From Clostridiales bacterium (GTDB lineage Bacteria; Bacillota; Clostridia; Christensenellales; QALW01), in NCBI GenBank assembly GCA_015069575.1, contig SVIH01000008.1:1-64000 (forward strand): DNA of 64,000 bases, given 5' to 3'. Positions within the stretch are counted from its first letter, which is position 1. Each line of letters begins with the position of its first letter. The notes under the pieces are model-generated. The model ran no database searches. It was not told the origin of the DNA and saw only the letters and a list, made by a program, of their open reading frames with translations. Positions 1 to 8,275 of this stretch are shown piece by piece. A program made the position numbers and the translations under genes.

Positions 1-80
1 TGGTGTTCTCGCATATCCATTATAACAGATATCTTAAAATCTGCACTATATTTTTGTTGTATTGTTCCTTTTTTTGCCAT
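1..80 (-). CDS. IS3-family transposase OrfA, N-terminal 26 residues only (partial)
   Basis: The frame starts with ATG at 80 on the minus strand and reads MAKKGTIQQKYSADFKISVI and onward to the window edge. A short basic N-terminus followed by Y-S-x-D-F-K is characteristic of the helix-turn-helix OrfA proteins of IS3-family elements, which bind the IS ends and, by frameshift with OrfB, give the DDE transposase. The ribosome-binding site GGAGG lies at 92-96 and is buried in an inverted repeat (85-124). The rest of the protein and OrfB lie outside the window, so integrity is unknown. Confidence 0.72.
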   Translation of the reverse strand, partial: MAKKGTIQQKYSADFKISVIMDMREH

Positions 81-84
81 AAAA

Positions 85-124
85 ATATGCACCTCCAAAA
101 GTGTCTAACTTTTGGGGTGCATAT
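85..124 (-). promoter_or_regulatory. Inverted repeat covering the transposase ribosome-binding site
   Basis: Bases 85-102 and 108-124 are complementary with a single extra base and a five-base loop. On the minus strand the GGAGG of orfA (92-96) lies in the stem. Transcripts entering from outside the element would contain both arms and could mask the site, a protection known for several insertion sequences. The function here is inferred. Confidence 0.5.
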
Positions 125-150
125 CATTTTTACTAGTGGCTTTTTTGCTT

Positions 151-984
151 TTATAATTCAGTTTTAAAAATTTCTATCAGTTTTTTATTAAACTCGTCAG
201 CGCATTCTTCGTGAATCATATGTCCGCAATTAGCAAATGTTGCAGAATAAACATCAGAAAGAGCATCTTCGTAAAGTTCAAGCATTTCTAAAGGATGCCA
301 TTCATCGTTTTCACCCCAGAATATGTATGCAGGTGCTTGCACAGAAGATAATTCATAAGCAATATTGCTGTCGTCCCAATTAGAATATGCTACAATAGTT
401 GAATCAAGATTTTCTTTATTGGATAAAACCTTAAAATAGTGCTTTACAAGGTCATTTGTAATTAAATCAGGATCATAATATGCTTTTTCAAGGATATTTT
501 TAATCATGGATTTATTGAAGAATGTAAATAAAATATCCGATATAATTGGTGTTGATAAATGTTTAATAAGCCATGGATATGTTTTTGTAACACCGCCTGG
601 AGATAAAAGAATAAGTTTTTCAACATAACCAGGAAATTTAATTGCCGTATCTAGTGCAATAATTGCGCCGGTGCTAAAACCAACTAATGAAGCCTTTTCT
701 ATATTCATTGCATCCATAAAATCAATGATTAATTTTGAAAAATCTGAAATCGTATAATCAATTTCAGGTTTATCTGATAATCCGTGGCCTAATAAATCGA
801 TTGAAATAACATGGCAATGTTCAGATAAAACTCTTACGTTTTTCCTGAATGTATACATTGCCTGACCTAAACCGTGAATAAATATAACGGTTTCGCCTTG
901 GCCTTCTTCAAAATATCTTATATTATAATCACCGATAGATATGTATTGTCCGCCTGATTTACGAACTTCTGTAATTTCGCTCAT
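151..984 (-). CDS. Alpha/beta-fold hydrolase
   Basis: This 277-residue protein has the full alpha/beta hydrolase signature: an HG oxyanion-hole motif at residues 37-38 (FIHGLGQ), the nucleophile elbow GFSTG with Ser104, an acid Asp227 in WGENDEWHP and a catalytic His255 in CGHMIHEE. A lid-like helical region sits between about 135 and 210. No signal peptide or membrane segment is seen, so it is probably cytoplasmic. The family includes esterases, epoxide hydrolases, haloperoxidase-like enzymes and C-C bond hydrolases; the substrate cannot be told. Its stop is 16 bases from the sortase stop/start region and both genes lie on the minus strand, so they may be co-transcribed. Confidence 0.85.
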   Translation of the reverse strand: MSEITEVRKSGGQYISIGDYNIRYFEEGQGETVIFIHGLGQAMYTFRKNVRVLSEHCHVISIDLLGHGLSDKPEIDYTISDFSKLIIDFMDAMNIEKASLVGFSTGAIIALDTAIKFPGYVEKLILLSPGGVTKTYPWLIKHLSTPIISDILFTFFNKSMIKNILEKAYYDPDLITNDLVKHYFKVLSNKENLDSTIVAYSNWDDSNIAYELSSVQAPAYIFWGENDEWHPLEMLELYEDALSDVYSATFANCGHMIHEECADEFNKKLIEIFKTEL

Positions 985-1000
985 TTTAAACCTCCAATAA

Positions 1001-2407
1001 TTAAGCAGTAGGAATTGCGGGTGTAGGTGTAATTAAATTTGTTGTAGGTGCACCTATAGAAGAAGATGGGGTAGTTTGTACAAATTCATCAATAGGAATA
1101 AGGAATCGTTTTTGCAAATAGCCTTCCATACTACCTTCAGTTTTCACTTTTACCCATTCATTATGTTCAGAAATAATAGTAACCTTGGTACCGTGGGCAA
1201 GTGCAGCCTCAATAACAGAAGAAGTGTTTGGTTGATTTCTTAAACGGAGTGTACTTTTAGGATCAGTTAAATTAATTTTAAATACTTTTCCTGCAGAAAA
1301 AACATTTTCAGTAACAGGTGGGGTTGGAATATTAGGGGTTTGCGTTGCTGATGGTTGTAATGTAGGTGTAGGCGTAATTTCTTCAGGATTAATAGTATCT
1401 GGCGGAAGCGGTGTTCCTGTTTCACTATCTGTAAATGCTGAATCAATATCACCTACAGGTTCTGGGTAAACCATTTTTGCATGCACTATTATGCGGTATT
1501 TGTTAGTTGCATCGCAAGTAGAAAGTGTTAAAATTCTATCATTTGCAGTAAATGTTGTTTCGGTATCCTTAAAAAGACTTTTTGAATATGTTTCATTACA
1601 CCAATTTAAGAAACTTGAATTACTGCTAAATTCAACTTGCAAGTAAATATCTTCGGGATCAGTCTGATAAACACTGTAAATTTCATATCGGTAAGTTCCA
1701 TATAAGGTATCAAGAAAAATATATTTGTGTGAATCGTAATAGGCTTTTGTACCACGAAGGAAATTTGTAAGTGTTGCAAACATTGTTCCGTCACGCATAT
1801 TATGTCCATGAAGAATTAAATTTCGTGATAAAGGATTTATGCTGCATGCAGAAGGCATAAATATTGTACCAGATGTGGATTGTGTGCCGTCATAACTGCG
1901 CCTTAAATAATAGTCAATTTTGCCGTTTTCTTGTGCTATTGGATAGTTTATACCCATACCATACATATATATCCACGCAGTAATATCTTTATTTATTGAA
2001 TTATTTATTGACCATAAAGTTGATTGCTTGTTAGTGTAGCCTAATGCTTGTTCAAATTCAGTAGTTCCCAAAATATTTGAAGGGCGTGAACCATCGGTAA
2101 GTTCCAAGGGCGAAAGAGCTAATGGATCAAAACCGTTCTCATCTGTTGATGAAAATAATGATTTCCAATCAATATCAAGGGGTGAATAGTTATCAAGCAT
2201 CGGATCGTCAATTGTTCCACGGTCAGCAAGAGCATTGTGTTTAACATGTGCAAGAATTTCACTTATACGCTTATTAAAAATTGTAAATCCGCATACTGAA
2301 ATAATTACTACCAAAACTATTGGTAATACTCTGAAAATTATAGATCTGATAACCATTGAATCAGCACGGTTTTTTCTTTTGATTTTAACAGGTTTGTAAT
2401 TATTCAT
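1001..2407 (-). CDS. Class B-like sortase with C-terminal SH3 domain
   Basis: The start is taken at 2407, where GGAGG precedes ATG by a normal distance; an upstream in-frame start adds 15 residues without a site. The 468-residue protein has a basic N-terminus, one membrane segment near residues 18-42, and a sortase domain at about 130-320 with the catalytic His in LHGHNMRDGTMF and the catalytic Cys in TLSTC followed by a downstream Arg (NKYR). The LHGHNM form and the long insert fit class B sortases, which attach proteins to peptidoglycan. A Pro/Thr-rich linker follows and then a bacterial SH3 domain (about 375-438: LRLRNQP...WVKVKTEGSMEGYL), which probably binds cell wall. The sortase-SH3 fusion is unusual. 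No sorting-signal substrate was found nearby. Confidence 0.85.
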   Translation of the reverse strand: MNNYKPVKIKRKNRADSMVIRSIIFRVLPIVLVVIISVCGFTIFNKRISEILAHVKHNALADRGTIDDPMLDNYSPLDIDWKSLFSSTDENGFDPLALSPLELTDGSRPSNILGTTEFEQALGYTNKQSTLWSINNSINKDITAWIYMYGMGINYPIAQENGKIDYYLRRSYDGTQSTSGTIFMPSACSINPLSRNLILHGHNMRDGTMFATLTNFLRGTKAYYDSHKYIFLDTLYGTYRYEIYSVYQTDPEDIYLQVEFSSNSSFLNWCNETYSKSLFKDTETTFTANDRILTLSTCDATNKYRIIVHAKMVYPEPVGDIDSAFTDSETGTPLPPDTINPEEITPTPTLQPSATQTPNIPTPPVTENVFSAGKVFKINLTDPKSTLRLRNQPNTSSVIEAALAHGTKVTIISEHNEWVKVKTEGSMEGYLQKRFLIPIDEFVQTTPSSSIGAPTTNLITPTPAIPTA

Positions 2408-2443
2408 AGATAACCTCCGGCAAAAGTAAAACTGTTTGTATTT

Positions 2444-2449
2444 ATTATA
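2444..2449 (-). promoter_or_regulatory. Possible -10 box of the sortase gene
   Basis: A perfect TATAAT preceded by TG is read on the minus strand 37 bases before the sortase start. I see no convincing -35 box at the right distance, so this is only a weak candidate. Confidence 0.3.
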
Positions 2450-2514
2450 CACTAAAATATAAAAAAATGCACTATAAATTTTTATATATTAATTATACTA
2501 TATAAATAAATCTA

Positions 2515-2543
2515 TTGCAAGATGAAGTTTTTTAGGTTAAAAT
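2515..2543 (+). promoter_or_regulatory. SigA-type promoter of mutS2
   Basis: TTGCAA at 2515-2520 and TAAAAT at 2538-2543 are separated by exactly 17 bases and lie 31 bases before the mutS2 start codon. Confidence 0.6.
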
Positions 2544-2574
2544 AAGTATAGAAAAAAACGAATGGAATTTAATA

Positions 2575-4920
2575 ATGAATAAAAAGACGCTAGAAATATT
2601 AGAATTTGATAAAATTAAAGAAGAATTAAAAAAGAATACTTCATCTTCTTTGGGCGCACAACTAGCACAAGAACTTTGCCCAAGTTATGAATATGATGAG
2701 GTAATTACCCTGTTGAAAGAAACAGATGAAGCGGTAAAAATTATTGAAAAATGCGGTAGTTCACCTATAATTAAATATAATGATGTCAGCGCGATTTTAG
2801 GGCGTATAAAGTTAGAGGCAATGCTATCTATGGCAGAACTTTTATCTTTTGCATCATTTTTAAAAGCGGTTCGTTTTGCGCGCAATGGTATTTTAGACAG
2901 TAACGAAGAAAATGAAGATAGTTTATACGATTTTGCAAGGCAACTTGTTCCTTATAAAGATATTGAGCAGTCTATTTATAATGACATAATAAGTGAAGAA
3001 GAAATTGCAGATTCAGCAAGCCCTAAATTAAATTTATTAAGAAAGCAGATTCGCAAACAAAACGAAAGTATTAAGGACAGGCTTAATAGTTTAGTTCGTT
3101 CTTTAGATAAAGAAGGCGTATTGCAAGAAGGGATTATTACGTTGCGTAATGACCGATATGTTCTTCCTGTTGTTGCAGCGCATAAAGGCAGAGTACCCGG
3201 AATTGTTCATGATCAGTCAGCAAGCGGTGCAACATTATTTATAGAACCAATGGCTGTTGTTGAAATAAATAATACTATACGCCAGTTAAAACTTGATGAG
3301 CGTGATGAAATAATCAGGATTTTGCAGGAATATTCTCAAAGTTTATTTTATGAATATAAAAATCTTGAAAGCAATAATAATCTTTTGGCAAAACTTGATT
3401 TAATTTTTGCAAAAGCAAAATTAAGCAGGGAAATGGATGCAATTACACCGCAAATAAATAAAAAAGGTTATGTTTATATAAAAGAAGGCAGACACCCTTT
3501 AATTGATAAAAAAGCGGTTGTTCCAATAAATGTGTGGCTTGGTAAAGAATTTACTCAATTATTGATAACAGGTCCAAATACAGGCGGTAAAACAGTTTCC
3601 CTTAAAACTATTGGCTTGTTTTCATTAATGGTGCAAAGTGGGCTCAATATTCCTGCAGAAATTGGAACACAATTTCCTGTTTTTGATAATATTTTTGCAG
3701 ATATAGGTGATGAACAAAGTATTCAGCAAAGCCTTTCAACTTTTTCTTCACATATGAAAAATATTGCAGAAATTATGAAAAATATTACAACTGATTCACT
3801 TGTGCTTTTTGATGAATTAGGTGCAGGAACTGATCCTACTGAAGGCGCAGCACTTGCCTTATCTATTTTGGAAGAATTGCGTAAACGCAGAATACGAACA
3901 GTTGTAACAAGCCATTATGCCGAATTAAAGGCATATTCTTTATCACATGTAGGTGCAGAAAATGCATCAGTTGAATTTGATGTTCAATCGCTTAAACCAA
4001 CATATAAACTTATGGTGGGTGTTCCTGGAAACAGTAATGCATTTTTGATTTCTCAAAAACTTGGTTTGGATAGATATCTTATAGATAGAGCTCGTAGCTA
4101 TGTTGATGATGATAAAAGAAAATTAGATAAAGTTCTTTTAAATGCTGAAGAATACAGGGCATCTGCGCAGGCAAAGAAAACTGAAGCACAACAGATAAAA
4201 AATGAAATAGATATCCAAAAACGCAAACTTGATAAAGAAAAGCAGGATATTATAAAAGAAAGAGAAAAGATGCTTTTACAAGCATCAAAAGAAGCGCAGA
4301 TAATAAAAGAAAATGCCTTAAAAGAAGTAACGAAAGTTATTGATGAATTAAAAGATATTCAAAATAGTGCGGATCCATCGGCAATATTTAAGGCAAGAGA
4401 ATTAAAGAAAAAAATTAATGTAGAAGAAAAAGAAGAAAAGCAAGAATTAAAAAAAGGTGAAGCGATTAAAAATTATGTTTTAGGCATGGATGTTTATATT
4501 ACATCGCTTGATAAAGAAGGAACATTAGTTTCTATTCCAAATTCTAAAGGAAAAGCGCTTGTTAATGTGGGAATAATTCAAATGGAAATTGACAAAAAAT
4601 ATCTTGCGGTTTCCAAACAAAAAAAAGAAAATCAATTAAATTCCACATTAAGTGTGCATAGAACCAATACAAATGTTCCTATGTCTATAGATGTTCGCGG
4701 GCAACTTGCTGATGAGGCAGTTGCAAATGTTGATTTGTATCTTGACCTTGCATACGGAAGAAATCTAGGCTCTGTAACTATAATACACGGCAAAGGCACA
4801 GGTGCATTAAAAAATGCCATTTGGCAATATTTGCGCCAAAATAAGAAAGTTAAATCGTTCAGGTTAGGCACTTATGGTGAAGGCGATGCAGGGGTAACAA
4901 TTGTTGAGTTTAATGGATAA
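2575..4920 (+). CDS. mutS2: Endonuclease MutS2
   Basis: This 781-residue protein matches MutS2 in length and plan: an N-terminal MutS-like clamp/connector region, a P-loop ATPase around residues 330-440 (Walker A GPNTGGKT near 333; Walker B/D-loop LVLFDELGAGTDPTEG), a long charged coiled coil at about 510-640, and a C-terminal Smr nuclease domain (about 705-781, with IDVRG and the IIHGKGTGAL motif). MutS2 lacks mismatch recognition; in Firmicutes it suppresses recombination and binds collided ribosomes, with the Smr domain acting on nucleic acid. It is transcribed alone from its own promoter; the next promoter (4927-4956) starts the two-component operon immediately after. Confidence 0.96.
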   Translation: MNKKTLEILEFDKIKEELKKNTSSSLGAQLAQELCPSYEYDEVITLLKETDEAVKIIEKCGSSPIIKYNDVSAILGRIKLEAMLSMAELLSFASFLKAVRFARNGILDSNEENEDSLYDFARQLVPYKDIEQSIYNDIISEEEIADSASPKLNLLRKQIRKQNESIKDRLNSLVRSLDKEGVLQEGIITLRNDRYVLPVVAAHKGRVPGIVHDQSASGATLFIEPMAVVEINNTIRQLKLDERDEIIRILQEYSQSLFYEYKNLESNNNLLAKLDLIFAKAKLSREMDAITPQINKKGYVYIKEGRHPLIDKKAVVPINVWLGKEFTQLLITGPNTGGKTVSLKTIGLFSLMVQSGLNIPAEIGTQFPVFDNIFADIGDEQSIQQSLSTFSSHMKNIAEIMKNITTDSLVLFDELGAGTDPTEGAALALSILEELRKRRIRTVVTSHYAELKAYSLSHVGAENASVEFDVQSLKPTYKLMVGVPGNSNAFLISQKLGLDRYLIDRARSYVDDDKRKLDKVLLNAEEYRASAQAKKTEAQQIKNEIDIQKRKLDKEKQDIIKEREKMLLQASKEAQIIKENALKEVTKVIDELKDIQNSADPSAIFKARELKKKINVEEKEEKQELKKGEAIKNYVLGMDVYITSLDKEGTLVSIPNSKGKALVNVGIIQMEIDKKYLAVSKQKKENQLNSTLSVHRTNTNVPMSIDVRGQLADEAVANVDLYLDLAYGRNLGSVTIIHGKGTGALKNAIWQYLRQNKKVKSFRLGTYGEGDAGVTIVEFNG

Positions 4921-4926
4921 AAAAAT

Positions 4927-4956
4927 TTGTCAAAAAAGCAAAAGTTGTGGTATAAT
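4927..4956 (+). promoter_or_regulatory. Extended -10 promoter of the response regulator operon
   Basis: TTGTCA (4927-4932), an 18-base spacer and TATAAT (4951-4956) preceded by TGG give an extended -10 promoter 43 bases before the response regulator start. Confidence 0.65.
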
Positions 4957-4999
4957 ATGTCTATAAATGCAGTTTTATGCTTATTTTAGGAGGATATTT

Positions 5000-5689
5000 A
5001 TGTTAAATAAAACAAAAATTCTTGTTGTTGATGATGATAAACACATATCTGAGGTTGTTAAACTTTATCTTGAAAAAGAAGGTTATGAAGTTTATGTAGC
5101 CCAAGATGGTTTAGAAGGTGTAAATATGTTTAAGGCAGTTCAGCCTAAACTTGTAGTGCTTGATATTATGCTTCCCGGAATTGACGGAATGCAGGTTTGT
5201 AATGAAATCCGCCGAATCGATAATACACCTATTATTATGCTTTCTGCTAAAGGCGAAGCCTTTGATAAAGTTCTTTTACTTGAACTTGGCGCTGATGATT
5301 ATGTTGTTAAGCCGTTTGAACCTAAAGAACTTATTGCGCGTATAAAGGCAGTTTTAAGGCGCAGCGTTCAAAGGGAAGAGGTTGGTCAGATAGTTGAGTA
5401 TAAAGATCTTATAATTAACATAACAGATTATACAGTTACTTATAAGGGTAATAAGATAGAAATGCCTCCTAAGGAAATTGAACTTATTTATTATCTTGCT
5501 TCACATCCCCAGAAAGTATTTACACGCCAACAATTACTTGAGCATGTTTGGGGCTTTGAATATTATGGTGATTCAAGAACAGTTGATGTTCATATTAAGC
5601 GTATCCGTGAAAAAATCGGCAAAAGTGATTTTTGGAATATTAAAACAGTTTGGAGTATTGGTTATAAGTTTGAGGTAACTGAAGAATGA
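5000..5689 (+). CDS. OmpR/PhoB-family response regulator
   Basis: The start is set at ATG 5000, which follows AGGAGG at the right spacing; an upstream ATG at 4967 lacks a site. The 229-residue protein has a receiver domain (1-120) with the acidic pocket DDD at 11-13, phospho-acceptor Asp55 (VLDIMLPG) and Lys in VVKPFEP, followed by a winged-helix DNA-binding domain (about 135-228, GFEYYGDSRTVDVHIKRIREKIG). It overlaps the sensor kinase gene by four bases (ATGA), so the two are translationally coupled. The kinase and the HtrA-like protease downstream suggest an envelope-stress type circuit; this is an inference from context. Confidence 0.93.
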   Translation: MLNKTKILVVDDDKHISEVVKLYLEKEGYEVYVAQDGLEGVNMFKAVQPKLVVLDIMLPGIDGMQVCNEIRRIDNTPIIMLSAKGEAFDKVLLLELGADDYVVKPFEPKELIARIKAVLRRSVQREEVGQIVEYKDLIINITDYTVTYKGNKIEMPPKEIELIYYLASHPQKVFTRQQLLEHVWGFEYYGDSRTVDVHIKRIREKIGKSDFWNIKTVWSIGYKFEVTEE

Positions 5690-7140
5690 TCTTCAAATCG
5701 CTTCATGCAAAACTTCTTGCTATCTATGTTGGTATAGTTGTTGGTTTTTTAGCATGCCTTGGTGGTACATTAACCATTTCATACAGAAAAAATCTTACTG
5801 TTATGCGTGAAAACAGTGTTGTTGAATGTGCTGAACAAATAGCAAATATGTATGCCGATGGTTCTCTTGCTATAGTTGATTTGGAAAACGGACAAACCAT
5901 TCCTGTTTTGATGACTATGGCTAAAGATTTTGATGCAACAATACAGATAGTAAATACTACTTCTAAGCGTCTTTTCTTTAATATGAGCGCCGATAAAATG
6001 ACGGTGTATGAAACAGATTTGCTTGTTGAAGAGGATATCTTTAATACCGTTTATAATAATGAAGATATTTATATTCGTTCCAATTATTATAATTCGGAAA
6101 TGGATGAAAATGTTTCAACTATTGCATATCCAATTATGTATCCAAACAGTGCAAAAGATGCTAAACCTTGGGCAATTCTTATTATAAATTCGTCACTTGC
6201 ACCTGTTAATGAAGCTTTTTCGCATATTGTTGCAACGTTATGGGTTCCGGCAATATTAGTTTCTTTGCTTGGCCTTGTTATAGTTTATACGCTTACAAAC
6301 AAAATTGTCAGGCGTGTAAAAATTCTTAATAACGCCACAGAAAAAATTGCTAAAGGCGGTTTTGATACTCGCGTAAATTTCAAGGAATATGATGAAATCA
6401 GGCAACTTGCAGAAGGTTTCAATAAGATGGCGGAAGATCTTAAAATTGCCGATGCTTCAAAAAGGGATTTTGTATCAAATGCCGCTCATGAATTGCGTTC
6501 ACCAATGACAAGTATAAACGGTTTTGTTGAGGGTATGCTTGATGGAACAATTCCTAAAGAAAAACATCGTATGTATCTTGAGATTGTTTCTTCAGAGGTT
6601 AAACGCCTTACAAAACTTGTAAAAACAATGCTAGATTTAAGTAGAATTGAATCGGGCAGAGATAAAATTTCTATGGCAAAAACGGATATAAATGAACTTA
6701 TCCGTCATGTTGTTATAAGATTAAGCCAAAAAATTGAATTAAAAGGTATAATTCCTGAAATTAATATATCTGATGAACCTTTATTTGTCTATGCTGACAG
6801 TGATAAAATCGAACAAGTATTGCAAAACCTTATTGATAATGCGATAAAGTTTACGGATAAAGATCAAGTTATTTCTATTTCTACTTCGTTACAGGGTAAT
6901 AAAGTTTATGTTTCGGTTAAAGATGAGGGCGCAGGTATAAATGATGATGATATTAAATTTATCTGGGACAGATTTTATACCGTCGATAAAGCGCGCAGCG
7001 GAAACAAAACAGGTACAGGATTAGGTTTATCCATCGTTAAAACGATAATTGATCAGCACAACGAAAACATCACAGTCAAAAGTAATTTAAATCAAGGTAC
7101 TGAGTTTGTTTTTACACTACAATATGCAGGAGAAATATAA
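5686..7140 (+). CDS. Membrane sensor histidine kinase
   Basis: The 484-residue protein has two membrane segments (about 9-31 and 183-205) flanking an extracytoplasmic sensing domain of roughly 150 residues, a HAMP linker (about 205-258), a HisKA dimerisation helix with phospho-acceptor His268 (NAAHELRSPMTSI), and a HATPase domain with the N box (NLIDNAIKF), G1 box (DEGAGI) and G2 box (GTGLGLSIVK). It is the partner of the response regulator it overlaps. Its stop codon shares a base with the start of the HtrA-like gene, so all three are one translational unit. The signal sensed is unknown. Confidence 0.93.
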   Translation: MIFKSLHAKLLAIYVGIVVGFLACLGGTLTISYRKNLTVMRENSVVECAEQIANMYADGSLAIVDLENGQTIPVLMTMAKDFDATIQIVNTTSKRLFFNMSADKMTVYETDLLVEEDIFNTVYNNEDIYIRSNYYNSEMDENVSTIAYPIMYPNSAKDAKPWAILIINSSLAPVNEAFSHIVATLWVPAILVSLLGLVIVYTLTNKIVRRVKILNNATEKIAKGGFDTRVNFKEYDEIRQLAEGFNKMAEDLKIADASKRDFVSNAAHELRSPMTSINGFVEGMLDGTIPKEKHRMYLEIVSSEVKRLTKLVKTMLDLSRIESGRDKISMAKTDINELIRHVVIRLSQKIELKGIIPEINISDEPLFVYADSDKIEQVLQNLIDNAIKFTDKDQVISISTSLQGNKVYVSVKDEGAGINDDDIKFIWDRFYTVDKARSGNKTGTGLGLSIVKTIIDQHNENITVKSNLNQGTEFVFTLQYAGEI

Positions 7141-8228
7141 TGAAAGATATTTTTGTTGGAGACGAAAAACAAAAAAATTTCAGTTTAACTTCAATAATTA
7201 TTATTGTAATTTTAATTGTTGTTTTAAGTTCATCGTTAACATATTTTTTTATGCCTACAATAACGGTGAACCAAAAACCGCCTATTGCAACAAGTTCGCC
7301 TAAGCCAACATTAGATAATGGCAATAATGAACAACTATTTATTGAAGAATCTGTGTTTACATCATTGTATAATAAAAACTGCGAAACAGTAGTTATTCTT
7401 GATTCATATATAAATTCTGATGGCAAACTAGTGCCATATAGTCAAAGCTCAGGATTTATTATTTCAGATGATGGATATATTTTAACAAATACACATTGTG
7501 TTCAGGATATGTCAAGCGTTAAAGTAACGCTTTATAATGGCAAAAGTTATGATGCTAAAATTATAGGTTACGATGAAAGAACGGAAGTTGCTGTTATTAA
7601 AATAGAACCTGATGCACCACTTAGTGTAGCAGTTTTAGGTGATTCAGATAAGGTTAAAATCGGTTCTTATGCAATTGCTATCGGTAACCCTATGGGATAT
7701 GAATTCTCCATGAGTGTAGGGTATATTTCAGGCGTTAAAAGAACTGTGGATACAAATAATAACAGATATGAAATGTTACAGATGGATATAGCCATTAATT
7801 CAGGCAACAGCGGTGGACCATTATTTAATATAAATGGTGAGGTAATAGGCATTAATACTATGAAAACCTCATCTACTGATAGTTCTGCTATTGTTGAAGG
7901 AATGGGTTTTGCAATACCTATAAATGTTGCAAAAGATATTTCTGACCAGTTGATTAAAAATGGTAAAGTAAAAAGAGCATCTCTTGATATTTATGTTGGT
8001 AACAGTAATAAAGGCGTTGTAATTGCCGAAATTATTTCAGGCGGTGCAGCAGAAAAGGCAGGATTAAAAACCAACGATATAATTATTAAATATAATAATA
8101 TCAATATAAATACAGTTGCAGATTTAATATCATGTTTAAATAAGGCAACAACAGGCGAAAAAGTAAAAATAACTGTTTTAAGAAAAAATGTTGAATTGAC
8201 ATTTGATGTTACATTAGGAACTACATAA
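7140..8228 (+). CDS. HtrA/DegP-like membrane-anchored serine protease with PDZ domain
   Basis: The 362-residue protein has an N-terminal membrane anchor (about 17-38), a trypsin-like S1C domain (about 75-260) and one PDZ domain (about 275-360). The catalytic His119 (TNTHCVQD) and Ser224 (NSGNSGGPLF) are present. The position normally held by the catalytic Asp (the TDLAVLKI-type motif) reads TEVAVIKI, with Glu149 encoded by GAA. The enzyme may therefore work with a Glu or be weakened; this needs a test. HtrA proteins degrade or refold damaged exported proteins outside the membrane. It is the last gene of the two-component operon, before a strong terminator. Confidence 0.88.
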   Translation: MKDIFVGDEKQKNFSLTSIIIIVILIVVLSSSLTYFFMPTITVNQKPPIATSSPKPTLDNGNNEQLFIEESVFTSLYNKNCETVVILDSYINSDGKLVPYSQSSGFIISDDGYILTNTHCVQDMSSVKVTLYNGKSYDAKIIGYDERTEVAVIKIEPDAPLSVAVLGDSDKVKIGSYAIAIGNPMGYEFSMSVGYISGVKRTVDTNNNRYEMLQMDIAINSGNSGGPLFNINGEVIGINTMKTSSTDSSAIVEGMGFAIPINVAKDISDQLIKNGKVKRASLDIYVGNSNKGVVIAEIISGGAAEKAGLKTNDIIIKYNNININTVADLISCLNKATTGEKVKITVLRKNVELTFDVTLGTT

Positions 8229-8268
8229 AAAAGGCTATCTCAAATTAATGAGATAGCCTTTTAATTTT
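8229..8268. terminator. Bidirectional intrinsic terminator
   Basis: The 12-base arms AAGGCTATCTCA and TGAGATAGCCTT are flanked by A- and T-runs, serving both the HtrA operon and the convergent zinc-ribbon gene. Confidence 0.88.
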
Positions 8269-8275
8269 TTATTAA

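Larger units (their letters stand above)
1..126 (-). mobile_element. End of an IS3-family (IS150-like) insertion sequence, cut by the window edge
   Basis: The minus strand contains the start of a transposase OrfA, preceded by a terminal sequence reading TGATATGCACCCCAAAAGTT, which resembles the termini of IS150-group elements. The outer end is placed at base 126 because the element would then start with TG, as is usual for the family; the exact boundary and any target-site duplication cannot be checked, since the other end is outside the window. The neighbouring hydrolase gene ends 25 bases away and is intact. Confidence 0.7.
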
